Shown piece after piece: positions 1 through 9,200 of a stretch of 10,379 nucleotides of DNA. The position numbers and the translations under genes are program-made. The stretch is from Candidatus Poseidoniaceae archaeon (GTDB lineage Archaea; Thermoplasmatota; Poseidoniia; Poseidoniales; Poseidoniaceae). The stretch lies in the NCBI GenBank assembly GCA_029250305.1, contig JAQXFM010000070.1, positions 1 through 10,379 of the forward strand. Reading direction: 5' to 3'. Within the stretch, counting starts at the first letter, position 1; each line of letters starts with the position of its first letter. The notes under the pieces are model-generated. The model worked only from the letters and a program-made list of their open reading frames with translations. It did no database searches and was not told the DNA's origin.

Positions 1-2190
1 CAACAATCGCTGGCCAACTTCCAAGCAGTCCCTCCTTCTCGTGGCATTGTACACCAAGTCAACTTGGAATACCTAGCAAGCGTCGCTCGCCAAGAAGATG
101 GCGTTTGGCTCGCCGACACACTTGTTGGAACAGATTCCCACACCACCATGATCAACGGTCTAGGTGTTCTTGGATGGGGCGTCGGTGGCATTGAAGCAGA
201 AGCTGTCATGCTCGGACAACCCATCTACATGCTTGCACCTGATGTTGTTGGTGTCCGATTGGTCGGCAAGCTCAACCCGAGCGTGACCGCTACCGACATG
301 ACCCTGCGAATTGTGGAGATGCTCCGTGAACACGGTGTCGTCGGCAAATTTGTCGAATTCTTTGGCGCTGGTATGGTTGCTCTTACCTTGGCAGATCGGG
401 CAACAATTGCCAACATGGCCCCTGAATATGGCGCAACCTGCGGCTTCTTCCCCGTCGATGAACGCACCCTCGATTACATGCGACTCAGTGGGCGTGAAGC
501 CGATGCGATTGCTGGCGTCGAAGCCTATGCACGAGCGCAAGGATTGTGGTATGAGACCAGCGATGCTGAGAAGGCATACACGGCGACCCTCGAACTTGAT
601 TTGTCCACCGTGCAGCCAGCCCTTGCTGGTCCAAAGCGACCACAAGACCGTGTTGACCTGGCTCACATGAAGTCTCATTTCATCGAATCCCTCACCCATG
701 AACTTGGTCACCACGGCCACGGATTGGCACCTGCCGATCTTTCGAAGGGAGCGATTGTTGAACGAGACGGCAAAACCTACGACCTCAATCACGGCGATGT
801 TGTGATTGCTGCAATCACGAGCTGTACCAACACCTCAAATCCCGGCGTCATGCTCGCAGCAGGTCTTTTGGCACGCAACGCTCGCAAGCATGGCTTGGAA
901 GTCAAACCGTGGGTCAAAACCTCCCTTGCTCCAGGCTCTCGTGTGGTGACTGAATACTACGAAGCATCTGGTCTCCAAGAGGATCTCAACGCCCTCGGCT
1001 TCAACGTGGTTGGGTACGGTTGCACCACATGCATCGGAAACTCAGGCCCACTTCCAGAACAAATTGAAGCGGCGATTGATGAAGCTGGATTGATTGTTGG
1101 TTCTGTCATCTCAGGAAACAGAAACTTCGAAGGCCGAGTGCATGGAAAAGTCAAGGCATCGTACCTCGCAAGTCCACCGCTGGTCGTGGCATACGCCCTC
1201 GCAGGTTCCCTCGAAGTCGATCTTTCAACTCAACCAGTTGGCTACGCTCCGGATGGAACGCCAGTGATGCTGAGTGACTTATGGCCGACAGATGAAGAAC
1301 TCGCAGAGGCTCTTTCTGTCATCACGCCAGAGATGTTCCGTCAGCGTTACGCTGACGCCATGAATGAGCCCCGTTGGGACAGCATTCCATCTGAGCCAAG
1401 TCCGCTTTATCCATGGGAAGCAGAATCGACATACATTCGTCTGCCGACTTTCTTTTCCGGCCTTTCCGCTGCACCGCAACCCATCAGCAGCATCAATGAG
1501 GCGAAGGTTTTGCTCAAGTTAGGCGACTCAATCACCACTGACCACATCTCGCCAGCAGGCGCATTCCCTGCCGACGGCCCTGCTGGTTCTTGGTTGGTCG
1601 AACGAGGCATTCAACAATCTGACTTCAATTCCTTCGGTAGCCGCCGTGGTAATCACGAAGTGATGATGCGTGGTACCTTCGCCAACGTTCGAATTCGCAA
1701 TCAAATGGCGCCAGGCACTGAGGGCGGCTTTGCACGTGATTTCCAGACCGGTGAAGTGGTTTCCGTTTACGATGCAGCACAGAGTTACGATGGGCCCAAA
1801 GTGGTCCTTGCAGGCAGCCAATACGGCACAGGATCTTCGAGAGACTGGGCGGCTAAAGGGACCTATCTCTTGGGCGTAGGCGCCGTCATCGCAACTTCGT
1901 TCGAGCGAATTCATCGCTCGAACCTTGTCGGCATGGGCGTGCTCCCAATGACCTTCATGGAAGGCGAATCTCATGAAAGCCTCGGCCTCGATGGAAGTGA
2001 ATCATTCACCATTCCAATCGGCGAGGATGTTCAACCGTTGCAAACTCTTGAGGTGACAGCAACCCGGATTGATGGGACCACGCTGACCTTCTCTGCGCAA
2101 GTTCGCTTGGACACACCGGTGGAAGTCGAATACTATCGAAACGGTGGAATCCTCCACACAGTTCTTCGACAACTTGCATCATCCGAGTGA
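1..2190 (+). CDS. acnA: Aconitate hydratase A (aconitase), 5'-truncated by the window edge
   Basis: Catalyses citrate to isocitrate via cis-aconitate in the TCA cycle, in the cytoplasm, using a [4Fe-4S] cluster. The frame is open from base 1, so the gene begins outside the window; the TTG at 64 is an internal Leu codon in the conserved segment IVHQVNLEYLA. The 729 residues present include TDSHTTMINGLGVLGWGVGG, the three cluster cysteines (C275 in SCTNTS; C341 and C344 in GCTTCIGNSG), and ISGNRNFEGRVH. After a linker comes the swivelling C-terminal domain with GDSITTDHISPAG (from about residue 508), FNSFGSRRGNHEVM and GSQYGTGSSRDWAAKG (from about 605). The cysteine spacing of 66 and 3 matches E. 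coli AcnA (C435, C501, C504). The implied offset of about 160 missing residues gives a full length near 889, normal for the AcnA/IRP family rather than AcnB. There is no frameshift or internal stop. The stop is followed 71 bases later by the next gene, possibly in the same transcript. Confidence 0.97.
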   Translation, partial: QQSLANFQAVPPSRGIVHQVNLEYLASVARQEDGVWLADTLVGTDSHTTMINGLGVLGWGVGGIEAEAVMLGQPIYMLAPDVVGVRLVGKLNPSVTATDMTLRIVEMLREHGVVGKFVEFFGAGMVALTLADRATIANMAPEYGATCGFFPVDERTLDYMRLSGREADAIAGVEAYARAQGLWYETSDAEKAYTATLELDLSTVQPALAGPKRPQDRVDLAHMKSHFIESLTHELGHHGHGLAPADLSKGAIVERDGKTYDLNHGDVVIAAITSCTNTSNPGVMLAAGLLARNARKHGLEVKPWVKTSLAPGSRVVTEYYEASGLQEDLNALGFNVVGYGCTTCIGNSGPLPEQIEAAIDEAGLIVGSVISGNRNFEGRVHGKVKASYLASPPLVVAYALAGSLEVDLSTQPVGYAPDGTPVMLSDLWPTDEELAEALSVITPEMFRQRYADAMNEPRWDSIPSEPSPLYPWEAESTYIRLPTFFSGLSAAPQPISSINEAKVLLKLGDSITTDHISPAGAFPADGPAGSWLVERGIQQSDFNSFGSRRGNHEVMMRGTFANVRIRNQMAPGTEGGFARDFQTGEVVSVYDAAQSYDGPKVVLAGSQYGTGSSRDWAAKGTYLLGVGAVIATSFERIHRSNLVGMGVLPMTFMEGESHESLGLDGSESFTIPIGEDVQPLQTLEVTATRIDGTTLTFSAQVRLDTPVEVEYYRNGGILHTVLRQLASSE

Positions 2191-2204
2191 GAATTTCTAA
2201 TGAA

Positions 2205-2256
2205 ATCCCTCGCAACGGTTCATGGGTCAAATTCAAGAGGTCGTTAACCGAGGGAT
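2205..2256 (+). promoter_or_regulatory. Inverted repeat that may mask the ribosome-binding site of the next gene
   Basis: ATCCCTCG (2205-2212) and CGAGGGAT (2249-2256) are perfectly complementary over 8 bases. Inside them AACG (2214-2217) pairs with CGTT (2242-2245), leaving a loop of about 24 bases. The 3' arm contains GAGGG (2250-2254), a Shine-Dalgarno-like sequence 7 bases before the ATG at 2262. If the hairpin forms in RNA, this site is buried and translation of the downstream gene would be reduced. The pairing is seen in the sequence; the regulatory role is inference. A terminator is less likely because no T-run follows. Confidence 0.5.
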
Positions 2257-2261
2257 GGATA

Positions 2262-2933
2262 ATGGCGAAACTACGAGGCAATGTTCGCTATCGATTCCGT
2301 TCGGACGAACATGATGTCAACGTTCTGCTTGAAGGCGATGCGTCATGGATCGAAGAACGCGTGAAAGAACTCGGCCTCCAAGGCGTCGGTTGGTCGATGC
2401 CAATCGGTTCCGAAGTCCAAGCCACGAACACTTCTGGCGTTACGCCCACCAAGGCAACACCAAAGGACGAACTTGATGATTCTCCAATCGGCGACAAGCC
2501 ACTCGACATGGGCCCGACACCGGACCCAAGCCGGATTCCAGTCGTCCGTAGGCCCATCGGACAACTTGATCTCGGGGCTGAACTCGCCGCAATAGGCCTC
2601 CAAGTCCCAGAACGTCCCGATCCAATTGAATTGATGGAAGCCCTCGACGACATGGAAGAACCTCGCCCTGTCCAAGGCGCCATGAGCGTTGATCCAATGG
2701 CTGAAGCGTGGTTGCGGGAGCTTCTCCATCTTGTTGTGCGTGAATATGGCATCACTGCACTGCAAACAGAGGTGATCGAGGAAGTGGCCAGCAAGAAGCT
2801 GGGCAACCGAGATGGTACTGCCTTGGAAGTTTGGTTAGAATCCCTTTTCGGTGCTGGAAAACTTGTCAAAGTACACGGCGGAGATGCAACCGGATGGGGC
2901 CCTTCGCCAGCATGGTTGAAGGGTAAATTCTGA
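2262..2933 (+). CDS. Conserved-looking hypothetical protein, 223 residues, two small domains joined by a Pro-rich linker
   Basis: I do not recognise this gene. It has no signal peptide, no membrane segment and no cysteine, so it is probably a soluble cytoplasmic protein. Residues 1-45 form a compact, probably beta-alpha unit (VRYRFRSDEHDVNVLLEGD, then WIEERVKELGL). It resembles short 'VxLEGDxxWIxExLKELGL' units that I associate loosely with archaeal proteins. Residues 50-140 are acidic and proline-rich and look disordered. Residues 145-223 are predicted helical (AWLRELLHLVVREYG, TEVIEEVASKKLG, ALEVWLESLFGAGKLVKVH), with a winged-helix-like feel but no diagnostic motif. The ATG at 2262 is chosen because GAGGG sits 7 bases upstream and the conserved-looking fold begins there. 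A GTG at 2187, overlapping the aconitase stop as GTGA, would add 25 residues in the same frame and cannot be excluded. It may be co-transcribed with aconitase. Confidence 0.85.
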   Translation: MAKLRGNVRYRFRSDEHDVNVLLEGDASWIEERVKELGLQGVGWSMPIGSEVQATNTSGVTPTKATPKDELDDSPIGDKPLDMGPTPDPSRIPVVRRPIGQLDLGAELAAIGLQVPERPDPIELMEALDDMEEPRPVQGAMSVDPMAEAWLRELLHLVVREYGITALQTEVIEEVASKKLGNRDGTALEVWLESLFGAGKLVKVHGGDATGWGPSPAWLKGKF

Positions 2934-2942
2934 ACCTTAATC

Positions 2943-2988
2943 CGGCCATAATTAGCACAAAAGAGTGCAAAATTTGAGCCGATTTTTT
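2943..2988 (+). terminator. Compound hairpin plus T6 terminator
   Basis: Nested pairing is visible just after the hypothetical gene: CGGC (2943-2946) with GCCG (2978-2981), AATT (2950-2953) with AATT (2971-2974), and GCAC (2955-2958) with GTGC (2965-2968) around an AAAAGA loop. Six T follow at 2983-2988. Archaeal RNA polymerase terminates at oligo-T tracts, with or without hairpins, so this probably ends the acnA-hypothetical transcript and separates it from the giant gene. Confidence 0.55.
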
Positions 2989-2997
2989 ACCTTGATA

Positions 2998-3016
2998 ACG
3001 AAATTTATATTTTCGT
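2998..3016 (+). promoter_or_regulatory. Archaeal TATA-box promoter of the giant gene, inside a perfect inverted repeat
   Basis: TTTATATT (3004-3011) matches the archaeal TATA consensus and is preceded by an A-rich BRE-like stretch. It lies in the only AT-rich intergenic stretch, about 100 bases before the giant gene. Expected initiation about 25 bases downstream falls near 3030-3035, giving a 5' UTR of roughly 75 bases. ACGAAA (2998-3003) and TTTCGT (3011-3016) form a perfect 6-base inverted repeat around the TATA core, so a dimeric regulator could bind here. The promoter call is well supported; the operator call is inference. Confidence 0.6.
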
Positions 3017-3056
3017 CCTAAATGGGGTACTGCGGACAAAATAGCGGAAGACAATA

Positions 3057-3110
3057 ATGAACTTTAGAGCAAAGCAATTAAAGTGCAACGGGCGTTGGCC
3101 TAAGCAGTGA
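3057..3110 (+). CDS. Possible 17-residue leader ORF (uORF) of the giant surface-protein gene
   Basis: ATG at 3057 opens a frame encoding MNFRAKQLKCNGRWPKQ and ends in TGA at 3108-3110. That stop overlaps the ATG of the giant gene by one base (TGATG). A weak Shine-Dalgarno-like GGAAG lies at 3046-3050, 6 bases upstream. The giant gene itself has no visible ribosome-binding site, which makes translational coupling from this leader plausible. The peptide is basic, contains one Cys and one Trp, and resembles nothing I know. It could be a chance ORF. Confidence 0.3.
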   Translation: MNFRAKQLKCNGRWPKQ

Positions 3111-3220
3111 TGTTGATGTTCTCCAAAAACAACCACAATAACAGCCGCGCCCTCAGCATGTTCCTCGTCATGCTGATGGTCTTGTCGACCACCGCAGCTC
3201 TTGCTACAACCGCAAGTGCT
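3110..3220 (+). other. Sec-type signal peptide of the giant protein
   Basis: A polar N-region with Lys and Arg (FSKNNHNNSRAL) is followed by a hydrophobic core (MFLVMLMVLSTTAALATTA). A likely signal-peptidase I site lies after the A-S-A at residues 36-38. There is no lipobox cysteine and no twin arginine. This directs the following ~2050 residues outside the cell. Confidence 0.85.
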
Positions 3221-6200
3221 TCGATTGCACGATCCTACACAACCAACCGTGACCCGTTGGATGTCGCTATTGGCGACTTCAACTGTGACGGTTTCAACGA
3301 CATGGCAGTCGCCACTGAAGGAACCCACACCATCACCGTTCTGTGGAACGATGGAAACGGGGATTTCAGCGAACGACAAGATATCTGGGTTTCCGCAAAC
3401 CAAAGCCGAAACGCAGATTGGGACGAATTCTCTAATGTTCAGTTCATTGAAGTTGGAGAATTCACTGGAGACGGAGCGGACGACATCGTCATCTTCCAGC
3501 GCAACAATCCATTCAGGACCGATGATGCGGGTAATCCAGCTGGACAACCGGGGAACGTCACCATCATCGAAAACGGCGGATGCAGCGAGAAATCATGGAG
3601 CATTGGCGAACGATTCACTCACTTCTGGGCTTGGGACCTCGCCGTTGGCGATGCAGACCAAGACGGAAACGACGATGTCTACGTCCTTGACCTCCTCAGC
3701 GATCTTTCCACCCAGCGTGTCGTGACCTACCGTGGACCGATTAACTCCGGCACACAAGGCGCAATCACGACCCTCGGCCCTTCCAACCAAAACTCGTACA
3801 GAAGCCTTGAAGTCGGCGACCATGGAGAAACTGAAACCGGTGGCCTCAGCGGCACATGCACGGATGACGACATCTACCTCCTTCGTTCAGAAGGCCTCGA
3901 TTATGCTACAAATCAAGTCACCAACCCTGGAAAGAGTGACAACGTTTCGATCATTGAATTCTCTTGCTTGACAAACACCTATCCTGCAACCTACAACTTC
4001 AACATCGTTACCCCTCAAACAGGAACGAGCATCGTCAACATGAACGTTGATTTCGCCAACGATTTCGACATCGGCGATGTTGATGGCAACGGGGAAATTG
4101 ACGCCATGGTGCTTAACGATGGAAACGTGGAAAACGTCAGTTTTGTCACCTCCTCGGCAGTCGGCACATGGTCGACGCCTGCCCTTGCTTACTTCGGACC
4201 GTACATCTCCTACTCCGTTACAGTGACGGACCTCAACAACGACGGTGAGCCTGACTTCGTCAATCCTACGATTGCTTACCAACAAAACAGCAGTGACTCC
4301 GCAGGTGGTACTACTTCCAACTTTTTCCTCAACTTCCCAACCACTGTTCAGGTGACCTTGTCTGACGGAAGCGGCGGTCACTTGACCCCGCTCTCTTACG
4401 AGGCAGGTCGACGACCAAGCATGGTTACAGTCGGTCAACTCGCAGGCGCTTCTAACTCAGCTCTCGACATCGTCGTGGGTCACACCAGTTACAGCTTCGG
4501 CAGTTGGGTGGACAACTTTGGCTGGGAAGGTCAATATGACACCCTTACAGTTGTAGAAATGGACAGCAAGGACCTTTCAGTTTCTTCGCTTGAAATCAGT
4601 CCTACTGACAACTTCTTCGGCATCGTTGGGGAAGGAACCCGTGACATCAACGTGACCGTTACAAACACTGGAATGGACATTCTCAACGGCCAATCTGCAA
4701 CCCTTGACTTGGAACTGAAGATTGTCGATGAAGCAGCCTCAACCAACAGCACGGTCTACCAAATGGACTGGGACAGTCCAGAAGACAAAACCGGATGCGG
4801 CTCAGGTTGCGCATGGGCGTACGAAGAGTACATCGATCAAGCAACCAAGTGGCACGAGGAAACCAACCATTCCCAAGGGGCTACTGATGGAAACAACGAT
4901 GCAAACGTCTCTGCCAACTACCTCAACCCTACCGACTTCATGTGGGCTGGACACTACAAGACAAATTCATCCGGTGACCTGTGGTCAGGTTACGATAGCA
5001 ACTGGGATGATGCAATGGTCCTCGAAGATGTTGATCTTACTGGCTCTGACCGGGCGTTCATGAGCGTCGAATTGTTCCGGCACCTCGGGCATGGTGTTCT
5101 TGGAAGCGCTGACGCAACAGGGAACTTCATCGCAGGCGATGTTTGGGATGATATCGCCCTCATTGAAATCGGAAGCGAAGAATCTGGATGGGATGTCATC
5201 TCCTGTCCACAAGAAGCCTACATCAACGGGGCTTGTGCCTCAGGTACCTCGATGTGGGGTGGTTTCGACCTCGACCGTCAATACAAGCAAGCCCTCGGCG
5301 GTGTTGCTGAAGGCGTCTACTACTACGGCGTCTACTCCTTTGGAACCAACTACGGTTGGAGCAACTTCACCGAAGAAGGCGTCGGCGCATTCGACCTCAG
5401 CCCGTGGGCTGGCGAGACTGTTGACGTCCGATTCCGATTCCGCACAGGATTCGAAGGCTCAATCTCGAATGATAACGAAAGCCGATGGTCCGGACGAGAC
5501 GGATACGCCGTTGACAACCTCACCATCTGGAAGCAGAACACTGCGTTCCTTGCGAACCCACAAATTCAGCAATCCACGATTAATCTCAACAACCTTGGCC
5601 CAGGACAAGAATACACGACCTCGATCAGCGCAGACTTGCTCAACGATACAACATACCGAATCTCTGCAAGCCTTTCTGGAAACTCTTGGGACGAGCAACC
5701 ACAAAACGATGAACTCGTCGGCTATATCACGCCATTCAACCTCTACGACCCAACCATTGAAGGCATCGATTACTTCAACCCAGGCGGTCTTTACGCTGAA
5801 GGTCTGTTCGACATCGATGTCACTACAAACAACTTTGGAAACACCGAAATGGACTTTGATGTGAAGGCAACCGTCTTCTCAGCCACTCCTTCCGATGTGT
5901 ACTGTGGTACACCGAACGCTCTGTGTGAAGAAGACTTTGAAGGTGGAGCGAACGGTTACCGATACACCGAAAGTGCCAACCCAAAGGGTGTTATTTACGA
6001 TGAAACCACTTGCCAAGACACGATCTTCAACAACAATGCGTACTGGTTCGGCCACCCCTGTGATACCGGTGCAAACGGCTACGGCGATGCATGGGCAAAC
6101 GAAACCCTCACCATCCCTGACATCGACTTGACCTCGATGAGCGGCGATTTCGTCTCCTTGAATTTCGAGTATTACGCAGACACATTCTACGGCATTGACT

Positions 6201-9200
6201 CTGATGGAACATCCATCGTTGACGTTAATGACTACGCTGCAATGACCCTCGACATCCTTCGTGACGGTGCAACCTACTCTGGTGTGCTTGTTGGGCAATG
6301 GAACGATTACAACGAAGACGGCACGTGTCAAATCGATGAAAACGGCGACAACATCGTCAACGCATCGGAACCAATCGACAATGCTGAAATCTCCTACATT
6401 GGAGATGATTCGTCAACAGACGGAACGGGTGGAAACTACAACGTGTTCTTCAACACAAACGATCTTGTTGCAACAACCTCGATTGACTTGACCCACCTGT
6501 ACGTCCTCAACACCTCAGATGCAAGTTCCATCAACTGGGGCTATGAGTGCATGTCGCTCTCCGGTTCCGTTGTTGACATCAACTTTGAATTCCAGTCGGA
6601 CGACGACGGGCGCAATGGTGTCAACGATGGTTTCAAGGGCGTTGCATTCAACAACATCTCCCTTCAAGAATACACCTTCATCGAAGATAACTCATACACC
6701 ATCTCTCGAACCAATGTCGATGCAGAAGACTCTTCCACTGACACGATTGCCAGCCATGAGTTCTTTGCGGGCGTCTACATGATTGAAGCAGAAACCATCT
6801 ATGACAACCAGACACAAGGCGTGGCTTGGTACAATGTGCAAGAGCTTTCAACCTCAAACAACATCGAACGTGTCATCTTCAATGTTGAATCTGTCGATAT
6901 TACATTGGGTAAGCCGAACGTGCTCGGCTGTTTGAGCGATCAAGTCCTTGAGTGTGTGATGCCAATCGACAGTTCATACACCCACGATTGGGCTTTCCAA
7001 GCGACCAACGGTGTGCTTGCTGGTGATTATGTCTTCAACATGAACATCTTTGACGAAACCACCCAAACAATGGCTCACACAACCACTGCTGGTCCATCTC
7101 AAACCCTCGACTCGCACCAGCGAATCGAAGTGACCTTCACCCCATGGAACGGTTGGATGGACGGCCACGATTACAACATCAGTTTTGATGCAGAATTGTC
7201 AAACGGCAATCCATCTGGAAACGTTCGTTACTTCCACGCAACCTTTGCTGACAATGTTGACGTCGCCATTCTTTCCGACACCTCGGTTCGAACCACTGCT
7301 ATCAAGGAAGACCTGAACATTCTGGGCATGTCTTACACGCAATACACCATCAACGACTGGGACACCTACCTCGACGCAGGATGGTTCACCCATTACGACA
7401 AGATTGTGTTGCCATGGCAAGACGATATCGCTGCAAAGGACATCGAGAACGGTGGACGTGGCTACTACCAGAAGTTGGGTTCCACAGCCCACCGAACCAC
7501 GCTTGAGGGCTTCATGTCTGCTGGCGGAACAATTCAGGCTCACCTTGGACCTCAAGGAAGCCAAATTTACGGTGTTGACCAAGGTCTCAACGGACGTTTG
7601 CCATTCGGCCTCGACGTCCAAAGCCGAAACACTCCGGAATCCCGAATTGACTTCTCGAGCACCGACTTCGCTGATCCATACCATCCATTGATGGACAACG
7701 TGGACATCAACGCTTTCCAAGGGTTTGATGCAGATTCCACCGTTGCACAAGCGGTCTTGAACACAAAGTCTGTGAGCGCCAACAACGTACCTGTTACCTG
7801 CAACGGCTACATGGAAGATGGTGGCTACTTCCAGCGACTCATTCGAGACGCTGACGACATCCAAGACACTGTGCTTGGTGTGTGCAGCTACTACTCTGGC
7901 GGAATGATTGTTTCAACCATGGATGTTTCAACTCACTCAGAGCGAGCAGACAGCGCAACCTTGCCTCTGCTTGGAAACATGCTCTCCTACCAAGTTACAC
8001 CGTACCCTGAAGGATTCGGAACGCTCGGCAATGGATTGGATTTGAAGATTAACGACCAAGTGCCAGGCATCAACCCAAGCACAGGTGGATACGAACTGCG
8101 TTACATGAAGAGCGATGCAGATTTGACCTTCTCTTACAGCACAACCACAACCGAGACGCTTCACACCGATTGGATTGTTTCCGGACCAACCTCTTGGGAC
8201 GGATCAACCATGGCGACTGGAATGACCGGACACAACACAGAAGCAATGCCAGTCATGAACTTCTGCAAGATCGACCTTTCCTCGGCTACAGGTTGCGCCC
8301 AAGGCGAACAATGGACCATCACCCTCATGCTTCACGACGATGCAGGCCACTCCCGTGTCATCGAAGTCACCGTTGAGACCAACGATGTCTACGCTGATGA
8401 ATACCGACCAACCGCTGAAGCCATGATTGACATGCGAGACGAGTACACCGATTTGGTCGAGTATGTTGGTACCAAGACAGTTTCCAACACAGAATGGGCA
8501 GTGAACCGAATCATCCTTGATGAAGACGGTGAAGTCACCATCCACTTTGATGCAAGCAATTCCTCTGACTTGGATGCGCTTGAAGGCAGCGGCATCGAGA
8601 CCTACGAATGGAAGGTCCTCTTTGACGCTCCATACGGCGACGACTCATTCAGCCTTGACGGCCACACCTTTGAGCAAAATGCAGCAAGCGATGGGGCATG
8701 GGCTTACACCTTCCGAAACGTCACGGTCGACCCAAGCGGAACAACAGAAAACCAAATCCGAATTGAGTTAATCGTTTACGATAAGGCAGGTAAGTTCTCA
8801 GAGAAGTACCGAATGTACTTCGTTGTTGTACCAGACGGCTTCGGCGACGAAGAACCAGTGGTTCAACTCGATGCATCACTCAACGCTTCCCGTGTTGATA
8901 CTGACAGTGTGACCATCACAGGTACAGTTCTTTCCGGTGCTGAAAATGGCGATGTCTACATTGAGGCAGCGTTCGTGGAATCGGATTTCGAAGCCAGTGC
9001 AGTGGACAAGTACAATCTTGGCCTCGCAGGCGCATGGGATCGATCTGACAAGACGGGCGACACCGAAACCTTCGACCTCACCCTTTCGCTTGATGGAAAG
9101 TACACCAACAAATCTCAAAGCCAGCGAATCTTCATCAAGATTTACGAAGGCGATGATGAACGTTGGGTCACCATCAAGTGGATCGAAATCCAACTTCCAG

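Noticed and set aside
64..66. TTG codon as the start of the aconitase gene
   Set aside because: The frame is open to base 1 and the residues before it (GIVHQVN) are conserved aconitase sequence, so the gene starts outside the window.
160..792. 210-codon open frame on the minus strand
   Set aside because: Antisense to highly conserved aconitase sequence; no domain features.
5091..5864. 257-codon Ser/Thr-rich open frame on the plus strand
   Set aside because: An out-of-frame reading inside the giant gene; low-complexity Ser/Thr/Lys composition typical of a shifted frame.
7199..7864. 221-codon open frame on the minus strand
   Set aside because: Antisense to the GATase-like region of the giant gene, with no promoter and no recognisable domain.
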